Below are positions 29,913-38,123 of a DNA stretch of 64,000 bases, in pieces; the first letter of the stretch is position 1, and every line of letters starts with the position of its first letter. The notes under the pieces are model-generated. The model worked only from the letters and a program-made list of their open reading frames with translations. It searched no databases and was not told the origin of the DNA. Source of the DNA: Steroidobacter agaridevorans. GTDB lineage: Bacteria > Pseudomonadota > Gammaproteobacteria > Steroidobacterales > Steroidobacteraceae. The translations under genes were made by a program, and so were the position numbers. The stretch covers positions 684,472-748,471 of the forward strand of contig NZ_BLJO01000001.1 in the NCBI RefSeq assembly GCF_009932555.1. Direction: 5' to 3'.

Positions 29913-31226
29913 ATGATGAGCGGGATGAACCGCTCGTTGTCCCTTTGCTTCTGGATACTCGCGACCCTGCTGGCTGTGACCCAGCCGGTCGTCAATTCGC
30001 AGGAGCCAGCGGCCCCACAGCAGCAGCCGACGACGCCCTCGGCGGAGGATCAAGCCAAGGCCACGCCCTTCAAGCCCGAGGAGCTGGAGCAGATCGTCGC
30101 TCCCATCGCGCTCTATCCGGACGCGCTGCTGGCGCAAGTACTGATGGCGTCGACCTACCCGCTCGAGATCGTGCTCGCGGCGCGCTGGTCCAAGGAACAT
30201 CCCGACATCAAGGGCGACGCGGTCGCGAAGGCGGTGGAAAACGAGACCTGGGATGCCAGCGTCAAATCCATGGTCGCCTTTCCCGACGTGCTGACCATGA
30301 TGAACGACAAGCTCGATTGGACGCAGAAGCTCGGCGATGCCGTGCTCGCGCAACGCAAAGACGTCATGGATGCCGTACAGCGGCTGCGCGTCAAGGCGAA
30401 AGACGCCGGCAACTTGAAGAGCAGCAAGGAACAGACGGTCAAGACCGAGGCTGCGCCGGCGGGCTCGAGCGCTCAGCAGGTCATCATCATCGAGTCGCCG
30501 AGTCCCGAGGTTGTCTACGTCCCCACCTACAACCCGACAGTCGTCTACGGCGCCTGGCCTTATCCAGCTTATCCGCCCTATTACTATTACCCGCCCGGCT
30601 ACACGGCGGGCGCTGCCTTCTTCTCGTTCAGCGCGGGCGTGATCGTCGGCGGCGCGCTCTGGGGCGGATTCAATTGGGGGCACAGCGACATCGATATCAA
30701 CGTCAACCGCTATAACAACTTCAATCGCAACACCAACATCAACGCCAACCGGACCAATGTCAGCAATCGCTGGGAGCACAACTCCGCCCATCGCCAAGGC
30801 GTGGGCTATCGCGACTCGGCCACCCAGCAAAGATACGGCCGTGGCAGCAGCCAGGAAGCATTGCAGGCACGAGAGAACTATCGCGGCCGCAGTGGCAACG
30901 AGCATCACGATCTGGGCGGCGGCGCCGAATCTCGCGATCTCGGCAATCGCTCCAATGAATATCGAGACCTTGGCGGCGGCGGCGAGTCGCGCGATCTCGG
31001 CAATCGAGGCAATGAATATCGGGATCTTGGCGGTGGCGCCGAAAACCGGGATCTGGGCGGCGGCGCGTCTCGCGACATGGGCAACCGCGATTTCGGCGGA
31101 GCCTCGTCCGGACGATCTCCGGACGCCTTTCGCGGTGTCGACAGCGGCGCTCGCACGCGAGCACACAGCAGCCGTGGCATGTCGAGTCGAGGCGGCATGT
31201 CACGTGGCGGCGGACGGCGCAGATGA
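29913..31226 (+). CDS. DUF3300 secreted protein with repetitive C-terminus
   Basis: A 437-residue exported protein. The signal peptide (about 1-30) is followed by a DUF3300 domain (about 50-235: EELEQIVAPIALYPDALLAQVLMASTYP; PEVVYVPTYNPTVVYG), a hydrophobic Tyr/Pro-rich segment (PAYPPYYYYPPGY), an Asn/Arg-rich stretch and a Gly/Arg-rich tail with tandem repeats. The function of DUF3300 is unknown. The start may be ATG 29913 or ATG 29925; neither has a clear ribosome site. It overlaps the DUF2950 gene by 4 nt, the common pairing of these families. Confidence 0.85.
   Translation: MMSGMNRSLSLCFWILATLLAVTQPVVNSQEPAAPQQQPTTPSAEDQAKATPFKPEELEQIVAPIALYPDALLAQVLMASTYPLEIVLAARWSKEHPDIKGDAVAKAVENETWDASVKSMVAFPDVLTMMNDKLDWTQKLGDAVLAQRKDVMDAVQRLRVKAKDAGNLKSSKEQTVKTEAAPAGSSAQQVIIIESPSPEVVYVPTYNPTVVYGAWPYPAYPPYYYYPPGYTAGAAFFSFSAGVIVGGALWGGFNWGHSDIDINVNRYNNFNRNTNINANRTNVSNRWEHNSAHRQGVGYRDSATQQRYGRGSSQEALQARENYRGRSGNEHHDLGGGAESRDLGNRSNEYRDLGGGGESRDLGNRGNEYRDLGGGAENRDLGGGASRDMGNRDFGGASSGRSPDAFRGVDSGARTRAHSSRGMSSRGGMSRGGGRRR
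30927..31067 (+). repeat. Tandem 57-bp coding repeat (two copies and a partial third)
   Basis: Copies at 30927-30983 and 30984-31040 encode ESRDLGNR(S/G)NEYRDLGGG(G/A); a shortened third, ENRDLGGGA, runs 31041-31067. A related HHDLGGGA precedes the array. The DNA copies differ at synonymous sites, so the expansion is not very recent. Confidence 0.85.
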
Positions 31227-32164
31227 AACATCAAAGCAGAATCGGCTTGCGCGTCCTCGCGGTACTGCTGCTGTTGGCTACAGCTGCTTGCAGCCGCCAG
31301 ACAACGCAACGAGATTTCGCATCGATCGATGACGCGATCGCAGCCCTGGCCGCAGCGGCGCGGGATGACGATACGCGCGCCTTGGTGAAAATCCTCGGCA
31401 GCGAAGCCGAACCTGCGATCGACTCCGGCGATCCGGTGCAAGACAAGAATGCCCGCGACCGATTCGTCCGCGCCTACGCAACCCAACATACATTGGTCCG
31501 CCCGACGCCGGACTCGGCCACACTGCTGGTCGGAACCGACAAGTGGCCCTTTCCTTTTCCTCTGGTCCAGAGCAATGGCCGCTGGCGCTTCGACAGCGCC
31601 GCGGGCGCGGACGAGATCGTCAATCGCCGCGTGGGCGCCAACGAGCTCGCCACCATCCAGTCGTGCCTCGCTTTCGTCGATGCTCAACGCGAGTACTACA
31701 TGCGCAATCCACAGCGCGATGCGCTGCTGCAGTTCTCTCAAAAACTGGTCAGCACCCAGGGCCAGAAAGATGGCTTGTACTGGCCCACGAGCGGCGCCGA
31801 GCCGCCGAGCCCGCTCGGCGATCAATTCGCACGTGCCCAAGGCGAAGGATATTTCGAGAAAGGCGCTTCGAAGCACGAGCCGCTGCACGGCTACCTCTAT
31901 CGTTTGCTCACCGCACAGGGTCCGCATGCCGAGGGCGGTGCGTATAGCTATCTCGTCGGTGACAAGATGATCGGCGGCTTTGCGCTGATCGCCATTCCGG
32001 CCGAGTACGGCCGCAGCGGTGTCATGACCTTCATGGTGAACCATGATGGCCAGGTGTTCTCGAAAGACCTTGGCCCGGACACACATACCGTGGCGCGCGA
32101 CATCCAGACGTTCGATCCCGACGAGACCTGGAAACGCGAGCCGGTCGCCGAGCTGATTCCATGA
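31223..32164 (+). CDS. DUF2950 lipoprotein
   Basis: A 313-residue protein with a lipobox (ATAACS, Cys at about 23) and a complete DUF2950 domain (FASIDDAIAALAAAARDDD; GLYWPTSGAEPPSPLGDQ; YLVGDKMIGGFALIAIPAEYG; SGVMTFMVNHDGQVFSKDLG). Function unknown. Overlaps both neighbours by 4 nt, inside a four-gene operon of exported proteins. Confidence 0.87.
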   Translation: MKHQSRIGLRVLAVLLLLATAACSRQTTQRDFASIDDAIAALAAAARDDDTRALVKILGSEAEPAIDSGDPVQDKNARDRFVRAYATQHTLVRPTPDSATLLVGTDKWPFPFPLVQSNGRWRFDSAAGADEIVNRRVGANELATIQSCLAFVDAQREYYMRNPQRDALLQFSQKLVSTQGQKDGLYWPTSGAEPPSPLGDQFARAQGEGYFEKGASKHEPLHGYLYRLLTAQGPHAEGGAYSYLVGDKMIGGFALIAIPAEYGRSGVMTFMVNHDGQVFSKDLGPDTHTVARDIQTFDPDETWKREPVAELIP

Positions 32165-32610
32165 GCCGCGTACCATCCAAGCACATCCGCGGAGTCCAGC
32201 TGGTGATGCTCCTCGCCCTGCTCGCGTGCTCGATAACACAAGAAGATGCTCTCGCGGCCACGCCCGGACAGAACGCCGTGGCTTATTTGCAGAACCAGTT
32301 CGGACTCACCGACGTTCAGGCGCGGGGCGCCATCGGGGCGCTGTTGGTGTATGCGCGGGAACAGCTGCCGCAGCCGCAGTTCAATCAGCTCGCCGCTCGC
32401 ATTCCCAATGCGGACACCATCATGCAGGCAGTGAAGCTGCAAGGTGTGGTGACCAGACCGCTCGACGATCTCAGTGACTACGAAGAATCGCTGGCCAGCC
32501 TCGGCATCGGACAGCCGCTCGCTGCGCAGATCGCACCGGCGGTCGTCCAGTTTCTCGGCGAGGCCGGATTCGATGAGGAACAAGCGATTCTGGCGGGAAT
32601 ACTCCGGTGA
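32161..32610 (+). CDS. DUF2780 (VcgC/VcgE-like) secreted protein
   Basis: A 149-residue exported protein with a signal peptide (to about residue 33) and a helical DUF2780-like domain (YLQNQFGLTDVQARGAIGALLVYAREQL; QLAARIPNADTIM). Function unknown. Coupled by 4-nt overlaps to DUF2950 and the small lipoprotein gene. Confidence 0.78.
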   Translation: MSRVPSKHIRGVQLVMLLALLACSITQEDALAATPGQNAVAYLQNQFGLTDVQARGAIGALLVYAREQLPQPQFNQLAARIPNADTIMQAVKLQGVVTRPLDDLSDYEESLASLGIGQPLAAQIAPAVVQFLGEAGFDEEQAILAGILR

Positions 32611-32867
32611 AGGCGCGCGCGGCACTGCTCGCGACTTGCGTGATCTTCAGCGCCTGCACGGTCGTGAAGATCGGCAAGGGCGATACCAACACGATTCAAC
32701 ATGACGGCGGCGCCGAGGAGGCCAACAACCTCGCCAACCGGGCATGCCGTCGCGCCGGCGGTCAGGCCGCCGAGATCATCTCAACGGTGAACAAGGATCC
32801 CTCGCTGCCGCCGGGCACGGGCAAACAAGTGACCACGTTTCGCTGCGGCTCAGCCGCCGGACGGTAG
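32607..32867 (+). CDS. Small lipoprotein of unknown function
   Basis: An 86-residue protein with a lipobox (FSACT, Cys17) and cysteines at ACRRAGG and FRCGS. GTG start overlaps the previous stop (GTGA). No domain recognised. Last gene of the DUF3300-DUF2950-DUF2780 operon; its stop codon lies in a strong hairpin. Confidence 0.75.
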   Translation: MKARAALLATCVIFSACTVVKIGKGDTNTIQHDGGAEEANNLANRACRRAGGQAAEIISTVNKDPSLPPGTGKQVTTFRCGSAAGR

Positions 32868-32888
32868 CGACCTCCCCGGTCGCTACCG
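32862..32888. terminator. Bidirectional hairpin, likely terminator
   Basis: CGGTAGCGACC (32862-32872) pairs perfectly with GGTCGCTACCG (32878-32888) around a 5-nt loop. It sits between converging genes and includes the stop codon of the small lipoprotein. There is no T-run, so termination efficiency is uncertain. Confidence 0.6.
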
Positions 32889-32903
32889 GTGCCATCCTTT
32901 CGC

Positions 32904-33491
32904 TCAGCCGCCCTTCAACTTCTGCACGAATTCCAGCGACTTGTTGACGTTCTCGACCGGGTTCAAGCCGCCGACCGTGGCGGCGATCTTGCCGTCGGGT
33001 GTCACGATGAAGGTCGTGCGCTCGGCGAAGCCATGATCGATGTCTTTGCCGCGAGAGTCCTTCATACCGGCCTTGCCTTCGCGCACCTGTAGCTCGTAAG
33101 AGCGCGCGATCTTCCCGTCAGCATCCGACGCGGTGGGGAATTTTCCGGCGCAAAACTCCGGATCCGCCGAAAAGTCGTTGAGCCGCTCGATGCTGTCGAG
33201 CGAAACGCCGATGATGCTGGCGCCGGCCGCGGCGAACTTCTCCTGGTTGACGGCGAAGGTGCGCGCTTGAACGTTGCAGCCGTTGGTATAGGCCGACGGA
33301 TAGAAATAGACCACGACCGGGCCCTTCTTCAGCGCATCCTTGAGTGAATACGTAAACGGCTTGCCCTGCATCGACGCCTGCGCCGTGAACTCGGGCGCCG
33401 GGGCCCCTTCCTGTAACGCAGCGAGCGCCGGCAGCGCCGTGCCCAATGCCAGCAGACCGGTCAAAAGCAAACCCTTCGAGCTCATGTTCAT
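32904..33491 (-). CDS. Exported peroxiredoxin (AhpC/TSA, BCP-like)
   Basis: A 195-residue thiol peroxidase with a signal peptide (SSKGLLLTGLLALGTALPALA), so it acts in the periplasm. The peroxidatic Cys lies in YPSAYTNGCNVQARTFA, in the position of the family's TxxC motif; a later Cys (DPEFCAGKFP) could resolve. The ATG at 33491 has GGAG 5 nt upstream; longer in-frame starts up to 33599 lack a signal-compatible N-terminus. Confidence 0.88.
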   Translation of the reverse strand: MNMSSKGLLLTGLLALGTALPALAALQEGAPAPEFTAQASMQGKPFTYSLKDALKKGPVVVYFYPSAYTNGCNVQARTFAVNQEKFAAAGASIIGVSLDSIERLNDFSADPEFCAGKFPTASDADGKIARSYELQVREGKAGMKDSRGKDIDHGFAERTTFIVTPDGKIAATVGGLNPVENVNKSLEFVQKLKGG

Positions 33492-33624
33492 GACGACTCC
33501 AGCAGACAGTGGACGGAAGTGCCGCATCGTAGCCCTCCGACGGGCAGGCGTCATCTGACACGCCGCGCGCGTGTTGATATCTTCCAAAAATCGCCACACA
33601 CACGCATGAGTTGAGTAACAACCG

Positions 33625-34164
33625 ATGCCTACCCGCAGAGAGCTGATGGGCGCCGCCGCCTTGCTTGCCGTTCAAGGCGACGCACTTGCTGCCATCGCCC
33701 CGGCCGGCGAGGTTCGAACCCGCTTCGCCTTCGAAGCCCATGTCACCGTCGACGCGCCTCATGTCATTGGCCCGAGTGCGCATGGATTGCGGCGGATCGT
33801 TCCGATCCGAGGCGGCGAAGTCACCGGCCCCTTACTGCAAGGAAAGGTTGTGCCCGGCGGCGCCGACTGGCAGTTCGTCCGCCCCGACGGCGTTCTGCAG
33901 ATCGAAGCCAAATACACCCTGCAAGCTGCCGACGGCGCGCTGATCATGGTGACCAATCGAGGCCTGCGTCATGGCCCGCCAGACGTGATCGACAGACTCG
34001 CCCGTGGCGAGGCAGTCGATCCATCGCTGTATTACTTCCGTACTTCAGCCGAATTCGAAGCGCCGCTCGACAGCAAGCACGCCTGGCTCAATCGCGCACT
34101 CTTCATTGGAGTCGCACAGCGGACGGCGGCGGCGGCGATCATCAAGTTTCACGAGCTGCTCTAA
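33625..34164 (+). CDS. DUF3237 protein with Tat-like signal
   Basis: A 179-residue protein whose N-terminus (PTRRELMGAAALLAVQG) looks like a twin-arginine or Sec signal. The rest is a DUF3237 barrel (GLRRIVPIRGGEVTGPLLQGKVVPGGADWQ; YYFRTSAEFEAPLDSKHAWLNRALFIGVAQR). Function unknown in the family. Single gene between a divergent peroxiredoxin and a convergent hydrolase. Confidence 0.85.
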   Translation: MPTRRELMGAAALLAVQGDALAAIAPAGEVRTRFAFEAHVTVDAPHVIGPSAHGLRRIVPIRGGEVTGPLLQGKVVPGGADWQFVRPDGVLQIEAKYTLQAADGALIMVTNRGLRHGPPDVIDRLARGEAVDPSLYYFRTSAEFEAPLDSKHAWLNRALFIGVAQRTAAAAIIKFHELL

Positions 34165-34170
34165 AACAGC

Positions 34171-35580
34171 TCACAGATTGAAAGGCAGGCGGGGCTCGGC
34201 TTTGCAGGCCGAGGTGTCGAGCTTCTCGACCGAGCCCGCCGCCACGAATTTCTGATAGGTCGTTGCCACGCAGTCGAGATACTCCGTGTGGCCGCGATTC
34301 ACCAGCACCACCTCGGCCCGCTGCGCGAATCCCTGCTTCATGCGCTCGGCGAACCACAGCGGAGTGGCGGGATCGGTATCGCCGGAGACAAACACTGTCG
34401 GCACGGACGTGCGCACCGGATCGCGATAGCCACGCGGCAGGGAAGCCTTTGGCCACCGCGAACAGACCGCTTGCTGTTGGCGCACACGATAGTCACCTAG
34501 ATAGGTGCCCGCGCTGGCGGCCGGAATGTCCGCGTCGTCGATGAAGGCTGTGTCTTCATTACAAACAATGGAGAAAAACAAGCCGAAGCTGATCGCCGAG
34601 CCGATGAAGCTGGCATTCGACACGATGTCTTCGACGATCGGCTGATAGTTGCCCAGGTAAGCTTTGTGGATGACCTGAGGAATCTGCGCAGCCCCTTCCG
34701 CCCGATACATCATCGACCGCAGGCGCTCGGCCGCTCGCCCCCGATGCAGCCGTACCGGCGTCGCCTGACCGGGCACATTGACCTTCACCTCTTCCGTTTC
34801 CAGTCGATGCAACATCTGGCTCAGCTCGTTCCGCACATTCGGGAACGCGGCATGACACGCCGACTGAGCTGCGCAATCCTCGAGCACTCGATCCATCGCG
34901 GCCTGCGCGCCCTTGGCCATCGGCAGCGGCATGGGCTCATCGATCGGAACAACGCTGACGAGCATCGCCGTACGCACACTCGCCCCATGCGTCTTGATGA
35001 ACACCTGTGCGGCGCGAGTTCCGTATGAGCCGGCAAACAAGTTCAGCGGCCCATAGCCGAGCAACCGGCGAATATGCTCGATGTCTTTAGAAAAATGCTC
35101 GTAGCTATATTGTGTGAGATCCGCGTCCTTGCTCAGCTCACGCGCGCAGCGCTCGGCCGACGCAACCGGAAAGACATCTCGCAACAGCACCGCCGCTCCG
35201 ACATCTTTATAAAGGTCGCAACCCAGCCGATGAGATTTGCCCGTGCCGCGCTGGTCGATCAATAGAATGTCGCGCTCCCGGCGCAAGGGCTCGAGCCATT
35301 CCACATAGAACGCGGCCTCGTTCATGGACTCCTCGCCCGGGCCGCCCATCAGCAGGAGGATGGGATCGGGCAGCGCCTTGCCGCCCATCGCTGGCACGAC
35401 AGCCACGGCGATGTCGAGCTTGCGGCCATCGGGCTTTGCCGGATTTTCCGGCACTTGCACGACACCGCATTTTGCCGGCTCCTGCAGTCTCGGCAGCTCG
35501 CAAGTGGACAGCACGTCCGCACGCACGCCGACCGAGCCGCACAGCGCGAATAGGGTGAGCAACCAGCGAGGGTGAGCCAT
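34171..35580 (-). CDS. Secreted alpha/beta hydrolase (TAP-like C-terminal domain)
   Basis: A 469-residue exported hydrolase. Signal peptide to about residue 22 (LLTLFALCGSVGVRA). The nucleophile Ser is in LFAGSYGTRAA; the oxyanion region LLLMGGPGEES and the late TVFVSGDTDPATP (Asp) and NRGHTEYL (His) complete a Ser-Asp-His triad. This is the tripeptidyl aminopeptidase/proline iminopeptidase-like group; esterase activity is also possible. The ATG at 35580 directly precedes the signal peptide; an in-frame ATG at 35640 would add 20 residues. Confidence 0.85.
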   Translation of the reverse strand: MAHPRWLLTLFALCGSVGVRADVLSTCELPRLQEPAKCGVVQVPENPAKPDGRKLDIAVAVVPAMGGKALPDPILLLMGGPGEESMNEAAFYVEWLEPLRRERDILLIDQRGTGKSHRLGCDLYKDVGAAVLLRDVFPVASAERCARELSKDADLTQYSYEHFSKDIEHIRRLLGYGPLNLFAGSYGTRAAQVFIKTHGASVRTAMLVSVVPIDEPMPLPMAKGAQAAMDRVLEDCAAQSACHAAFPNVRNELSQMLHRLETEEVKVNVPGQATPVRLHRGRAAERLRSMMYRAEGAAQIPQVIHKAYLGNYQPIVEDIVSNASFIGSAISFGLFFSIVCNEDTAFIDDADIPAASAGTYLGDYRVRQQQAVCSRWPKASLPRGYRDPVRTSVPTVFVSGDTDPATPLWFAERMKQGFAQRAEVVLVNRGHTEYLDCVATTYQKFVAAGSVEKLDTSACKAEPRLPFNL

Positions 35581-35679
35581 GCCACACCATAGCAATGCCC
35601 TGCTGATTTCGACCACAGTTTTATCTCGGAACTCCGCCATCGCTGCCTCATTAACTTCTACTCATGAAGGAGGTGCGCC

Positions 35680-36282
35680 ATGCCCGAAATCAGCCAAGCC
35701 AAAGTCCTCATCCTTGCCACAAACGGCTTCGAGCAGGATGAATTGTTGGTGCCGCAGCGTAAGTTGCAGGAAGCCGGCGCGCAGGTCGACGTGGTATCGC
35801 CCGAGAAGGGCAAGATCCGCGGCTGGAAACTCAAGGATTGGGGCGAAAGCGTCAGCGTGGACAAGTCGCTCGACGACGCGAAGGCCGATGACTACGACGC
35901 CATCGTCCTACCCGGCGGCCAGATCAATCCGGACCTGCTGCGGGTCAATCAGAAGGCGTTACAATTGATCCGTTCGTTCCTTGACTCAGGCAAGATCGTC
36001 GCCGCGGTCTGCCACGCTCCGTGGCTACTCGTCGAACTGGATGCAGTGCGCGGCCGGCAAGTAACGTCGTATCACTCGATCAAGACCGATGTGATCAATG
36101 CCGGCGGCAAGTGGGTGGACCGTGAGGTGGTGACCGATCAAGGCATCATCACCAGCCGCAACCCGGGCGACCTGGAGGCCTTCTCGGCCAAGATCATCGA
36201 GGAGATCGAAGAAGGCAGTCACGCCGGCCGGCGTCAGACTGCGCGGGCCGCGAAAGGCGAACCGCGTCCGGGCGTTCATTGA
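35680..36282 (+). CDS. PfpI/DJ-1 family protein (type 1 glutamine amidotransferase-like)
   Basis: A 200-residue cytoplasmic protein of the PfpI subfamily. The nucleophile Cys is in IVAAVCHAPWLL, with its His partner beside it; the Glu of the active site is in NGFEQDELL. Relatives act as deglycases, proteases or chaperones. The ATG has a strong AAGGAGG. The C-terminus carries a short basic extension. Confidence 0.88.
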   Translation: MPEISQAKVLILATNGFEQDELLVPQRKLQEAGAQVDVVSPEKGKIRGWKLKDWGESVSVDKSLDDAKADDYDAIVLPGGQINPDLLRVNQKALQLIRSFLDSGKIVAAVCHAPWLLVELDAVRGRQVTSYHSIKTDVINAGGKWVDREVVTDQGIITSRNPGDLEAFSAKIIEEIEEGSHAGRRQTARAAKGEPRPGVH

Positions 36283-36300
36283 ATCCCGTGGCGGGAAATT

Positions 36301-36338
36301 GATGTCGCCGGGGCGAAATCCCTCGCCCCGACGACATC
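36301..36338. terminator. Long hairpin between converging genes, likely bidirectional terminator
   Basis: The 16-bp arms 36301-36316 and 36323-36338 (GATGTCGCC...GGGCGA and TCGCCCC...GACATC) pair with one mismatch around a 6-nt loop. It sits between the stops of the PfpI and DUF4382 genes. No T-run follows. Confidence 0.6.
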
Positions 36339-36390
36339 GTCCCCACGGCTCGCCCTCTTACTCAGTTCATCGCAAGACGCATGCGCCAGC

Positions 36391-37356
36391 TCAGGGAGCC
36401 GGCGGCGCGAAGTCCGCGCTTGCGATCAGGTTCGTTTGTACCGTCACCAGCTTCGGCTCGAGGAACGTCAGCTCGTCGTCCTGCGTGGGATCGTCGTCAC
36501 TGCACGTGAACGCCACGGTGTACGGGCCCGGCGGCAGGAATGCCGCGCGATAGCCATAGTTGGTGCTGCCGTTCTCGATCGCCACACCGACGACCAGAAG
36601 CGGATCGACATCGCCGGCGACTGCGGCTTCTTCCAGGTCGTCGGGCGTAATGTCGTTGCCGGTAAAGACATACACGTTCGGCAAGCAGTCTTCAGGCACC
36701 AGGGTGCTGTCGACGACACCGGCGATGGCGCCGACGCTTGCATCGTCGACCACGCGCAGCGTCGGCCGGAGCAAATAAGCCTGGCTGCAATCCGGCGTCG
36801 ACCCTTGCTGGCCCGGCGGAGCATGGACCGACTTGCGCAAATCGAAGTCGATGGTCAGCGCGGCGCTGCCATCCGCAGGCAGCTCGAAACCGCGATTGAG
36901 CTTCAGTCCCGACTCGGCGCCGCTCGGCACCCGCAGCTCGCACTCCTGACCGCTCGTCAGCACGATGTATGAATCGCGGACGTTGGTCTCGTTATCGACA
37001 ATCAGGCGGATCCACTCGTACCGGCCGGCAGGCAGTGTGACGTTATCCAGCAGCAGGGCCGCGCGGCCTTGCTGATATTCGAGCAGATCGAGCTGCCGCA
37101 CCGAGGGCGACAGGTTGCGGACGATTTCGGCCGCCTCGCCTTCGCGCTTGAAGGCCACGCCACTGAACTGCACGACCACGCTGGATGCATCGTCGATGGG
37201 CGCGTCCGTGACGGATACTTTGATGCGGCCCTCGCCCGCCGAATCGCCGCCGCCGCCACATCCGGTCAGGGCGAACAGCAGCGTGCTCACCAACAGGGTC
37301 CAGATCAGGCTGGCAAGCAACGAACCGGTCATCCGCATTTGATTCTCATCGATCAT
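36391..37356 (-). CDS. DUF4382 lipoprotein
   Basis: A 321-residue exported lipoprotein with lipobox LTGCGGGGD. The DUF4382 domain follows (IKVSVTDAPIDDASSVVVQFSGVAFKREG; LLEYQQGRAALLLDNVTLPAGRYEWIRLIVD). The C-terminal part resembles a carboxypeptidase-like regulatory/Ig domain (GYRAAFLPPGPYTVAFTC). The ATG at 37356 follows GGGAGAGAG. It is divergent from the ECF sigma operon and appears to share the same promoter sequence, so it is probably part of that regulon. Function unknown. Confidence 0.85.
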   Translation of the reverse strand: MIDENQMRMTGSLLASLIWTLLVSTLLFALTGCGGGGDSAGEGRIKVSVTDAPIDDASSVVVQFSGVAFKREGEAAEIVRNLSPSVRQLDLLEYQQGRAALLLDNVTLPAGRYEWIRLIVDNETNVRDSYIVLTSGQECELRVPSGAESGLKLNRGFELPADGSAALTIDFDLRKSVHAPPGQQGSTPDCSQAYLLRPTLRVVDDASVGAIAGVVDSTLVPEDCLPNVYVFTGNDITPDDLEEAAVAGDVDPLLVVGVAIENGSTNYGYRAAFLPPGPYTVAFTCSDDDPTQDDELTFLEPKLVTVQTNLIASADFAPPAP

Positions 37357-37412
37357 TCGCACTCTCTCTCCCAGGACCGGGCGCCACCCTTTTCCGACGC
37401 CCTCCCGCCCTG

Positions 37413-37439
37413 ACACGGATCTCACCTCGAAACGGTTCC
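37413..37439 (-). promoter_or_regulatory. Candidate ECF-sigma promoter of the DUF4382 gene
   Basis: On the minus strand: GGAACC, 16 bases, CGTGT. The AAC-containing -35 box and CGT-type -10 box are typical of ECF promoters. It is the same sequence and spacing as the plus-strand site at 37454-37480, 14 bp away and facing the opposite way. Confidence 0.6.
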
Positions 37440-37453
37440 GCGAACATTTCCAT

Positions 37454-37480
37454 GGAACCAATCGACAGCCTGTTCCGTGT
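37454..37480 (+). promoter_or_regulatory. Candidate ECF-sigma promoter of the sigma-factor operon
   Basis: GGAACC, 16 bases, CGTGT. Transcription would start near 37487, right at the first possible ATG (37489), which favours translation from the later TTG at 37504 with GGAGG at 37491-37495. It implies autoregulation of the sigma gene. Confidence 0.6.
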
Positions 37481-37488
37481 GAGGCTTA

Positions 37489-38079
37489 ATGGAGGTCATG
37501 GTCTTGCAGAAGCGCACCCGTCCGTCGCATGCCAACGCGGCAGCCGAGTTCGACCATCTGCTGCGCGAGCACGTCCCCGCCCTGTATCGGGCCGCTTATC
37601 GCTGGACCGGCGCGGTGGATCGCGCCGAAGACCTGGTGCAGGAGCTGCTGGTCCGGCTGTATCCCAAACTCGACGAGCTGCGCGGCCTGGATCGCATCCG
37701 GCCCTGGGCGCTGCGGGTGATGTATCGGATCTTCGTCGACCAGGTGCGCCGCGAGCGCAGCTCACCCGTGCAGTTCGGCTCCGATCCGCCCGACGACAGC
37801 GAAGAGGAAGCGCAGGAGCTGATCGACCAGTCGGCCGGCCCCGCCGAACTGTTGGAACAGGAGCTCACGCAGGACCGGGTGCTGGTCGCCTGGGAGCGCT
37901 TGAGCGAAGAGCATCGGGTGGTGCTGTCGATGCACGACATCGAGGACTACAGCCTGCCGGAGCTGGCCCAGATCATGGACGTGCCGCTGGGCACCTTGAA
38001 ATCCCGACTGCACCGTGCGCGGGCCAAACTGAAGGACTTGCTCGCGACGGAACGAATCTCTCATTTAGATCGTGTATGA
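37489..38079 (+). CDS. ECF-type RNA polymerase sigma factor
   Basis: A sigma-70 family protein of up to 196 residues with region 2 (FDHLLREHVPALYRAAYRWTG; AEDLVQELLVRLYPKLDEL) and region 4 (LPELAQIMDVPLGTLKSRLHRARAKL), lacking regions 1 and 3, as in ECF sigmas. Start choices are ATG 37489, ATG 37498 and TTG 37504; the TTG has GGAGG at 8-nt spacing. It heads a plus-strand run of genes to 50002 and has identical promoter candidates on both strands upstream. Confidence 0.92.
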   Translation: MEVMVLQKRTRPSHANAAAEFDHLLREHVPALYRAAYRWTGAVDRAEDLVQELLVRLYPKLDELRGLDRIRPWALRVMYRIFVDQVRRERSSPVQFGSDPPDDSEEEAQELIDQSAGPAELLEQELTQDRVLVAWERLSEEHRVVLSMHDIEDYSLPELAQIMDVPLGTLKSRLHRARAKLKDLLATERISHLDRV

Positions 38080-38123
38080 AGTGCGCGCCCCGCGGGGCAA
38101 TCTGAACAGGCTGGTCATGCATC

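Noticed and set aside
30927-31067. Repeat array considered as CRISPR or mobile-element repeat
   Set aside because: Copies are contiguous, in frame and coding (19-residue unit); there are no spacers.
30905-32239. Long antisense frames over the DUF3300-DUF2950 genes (also 29811-31166)
   Set aside because: Low-complexity translations produced by the repetitive Gly/Arg coding region; no start-site or domain support.
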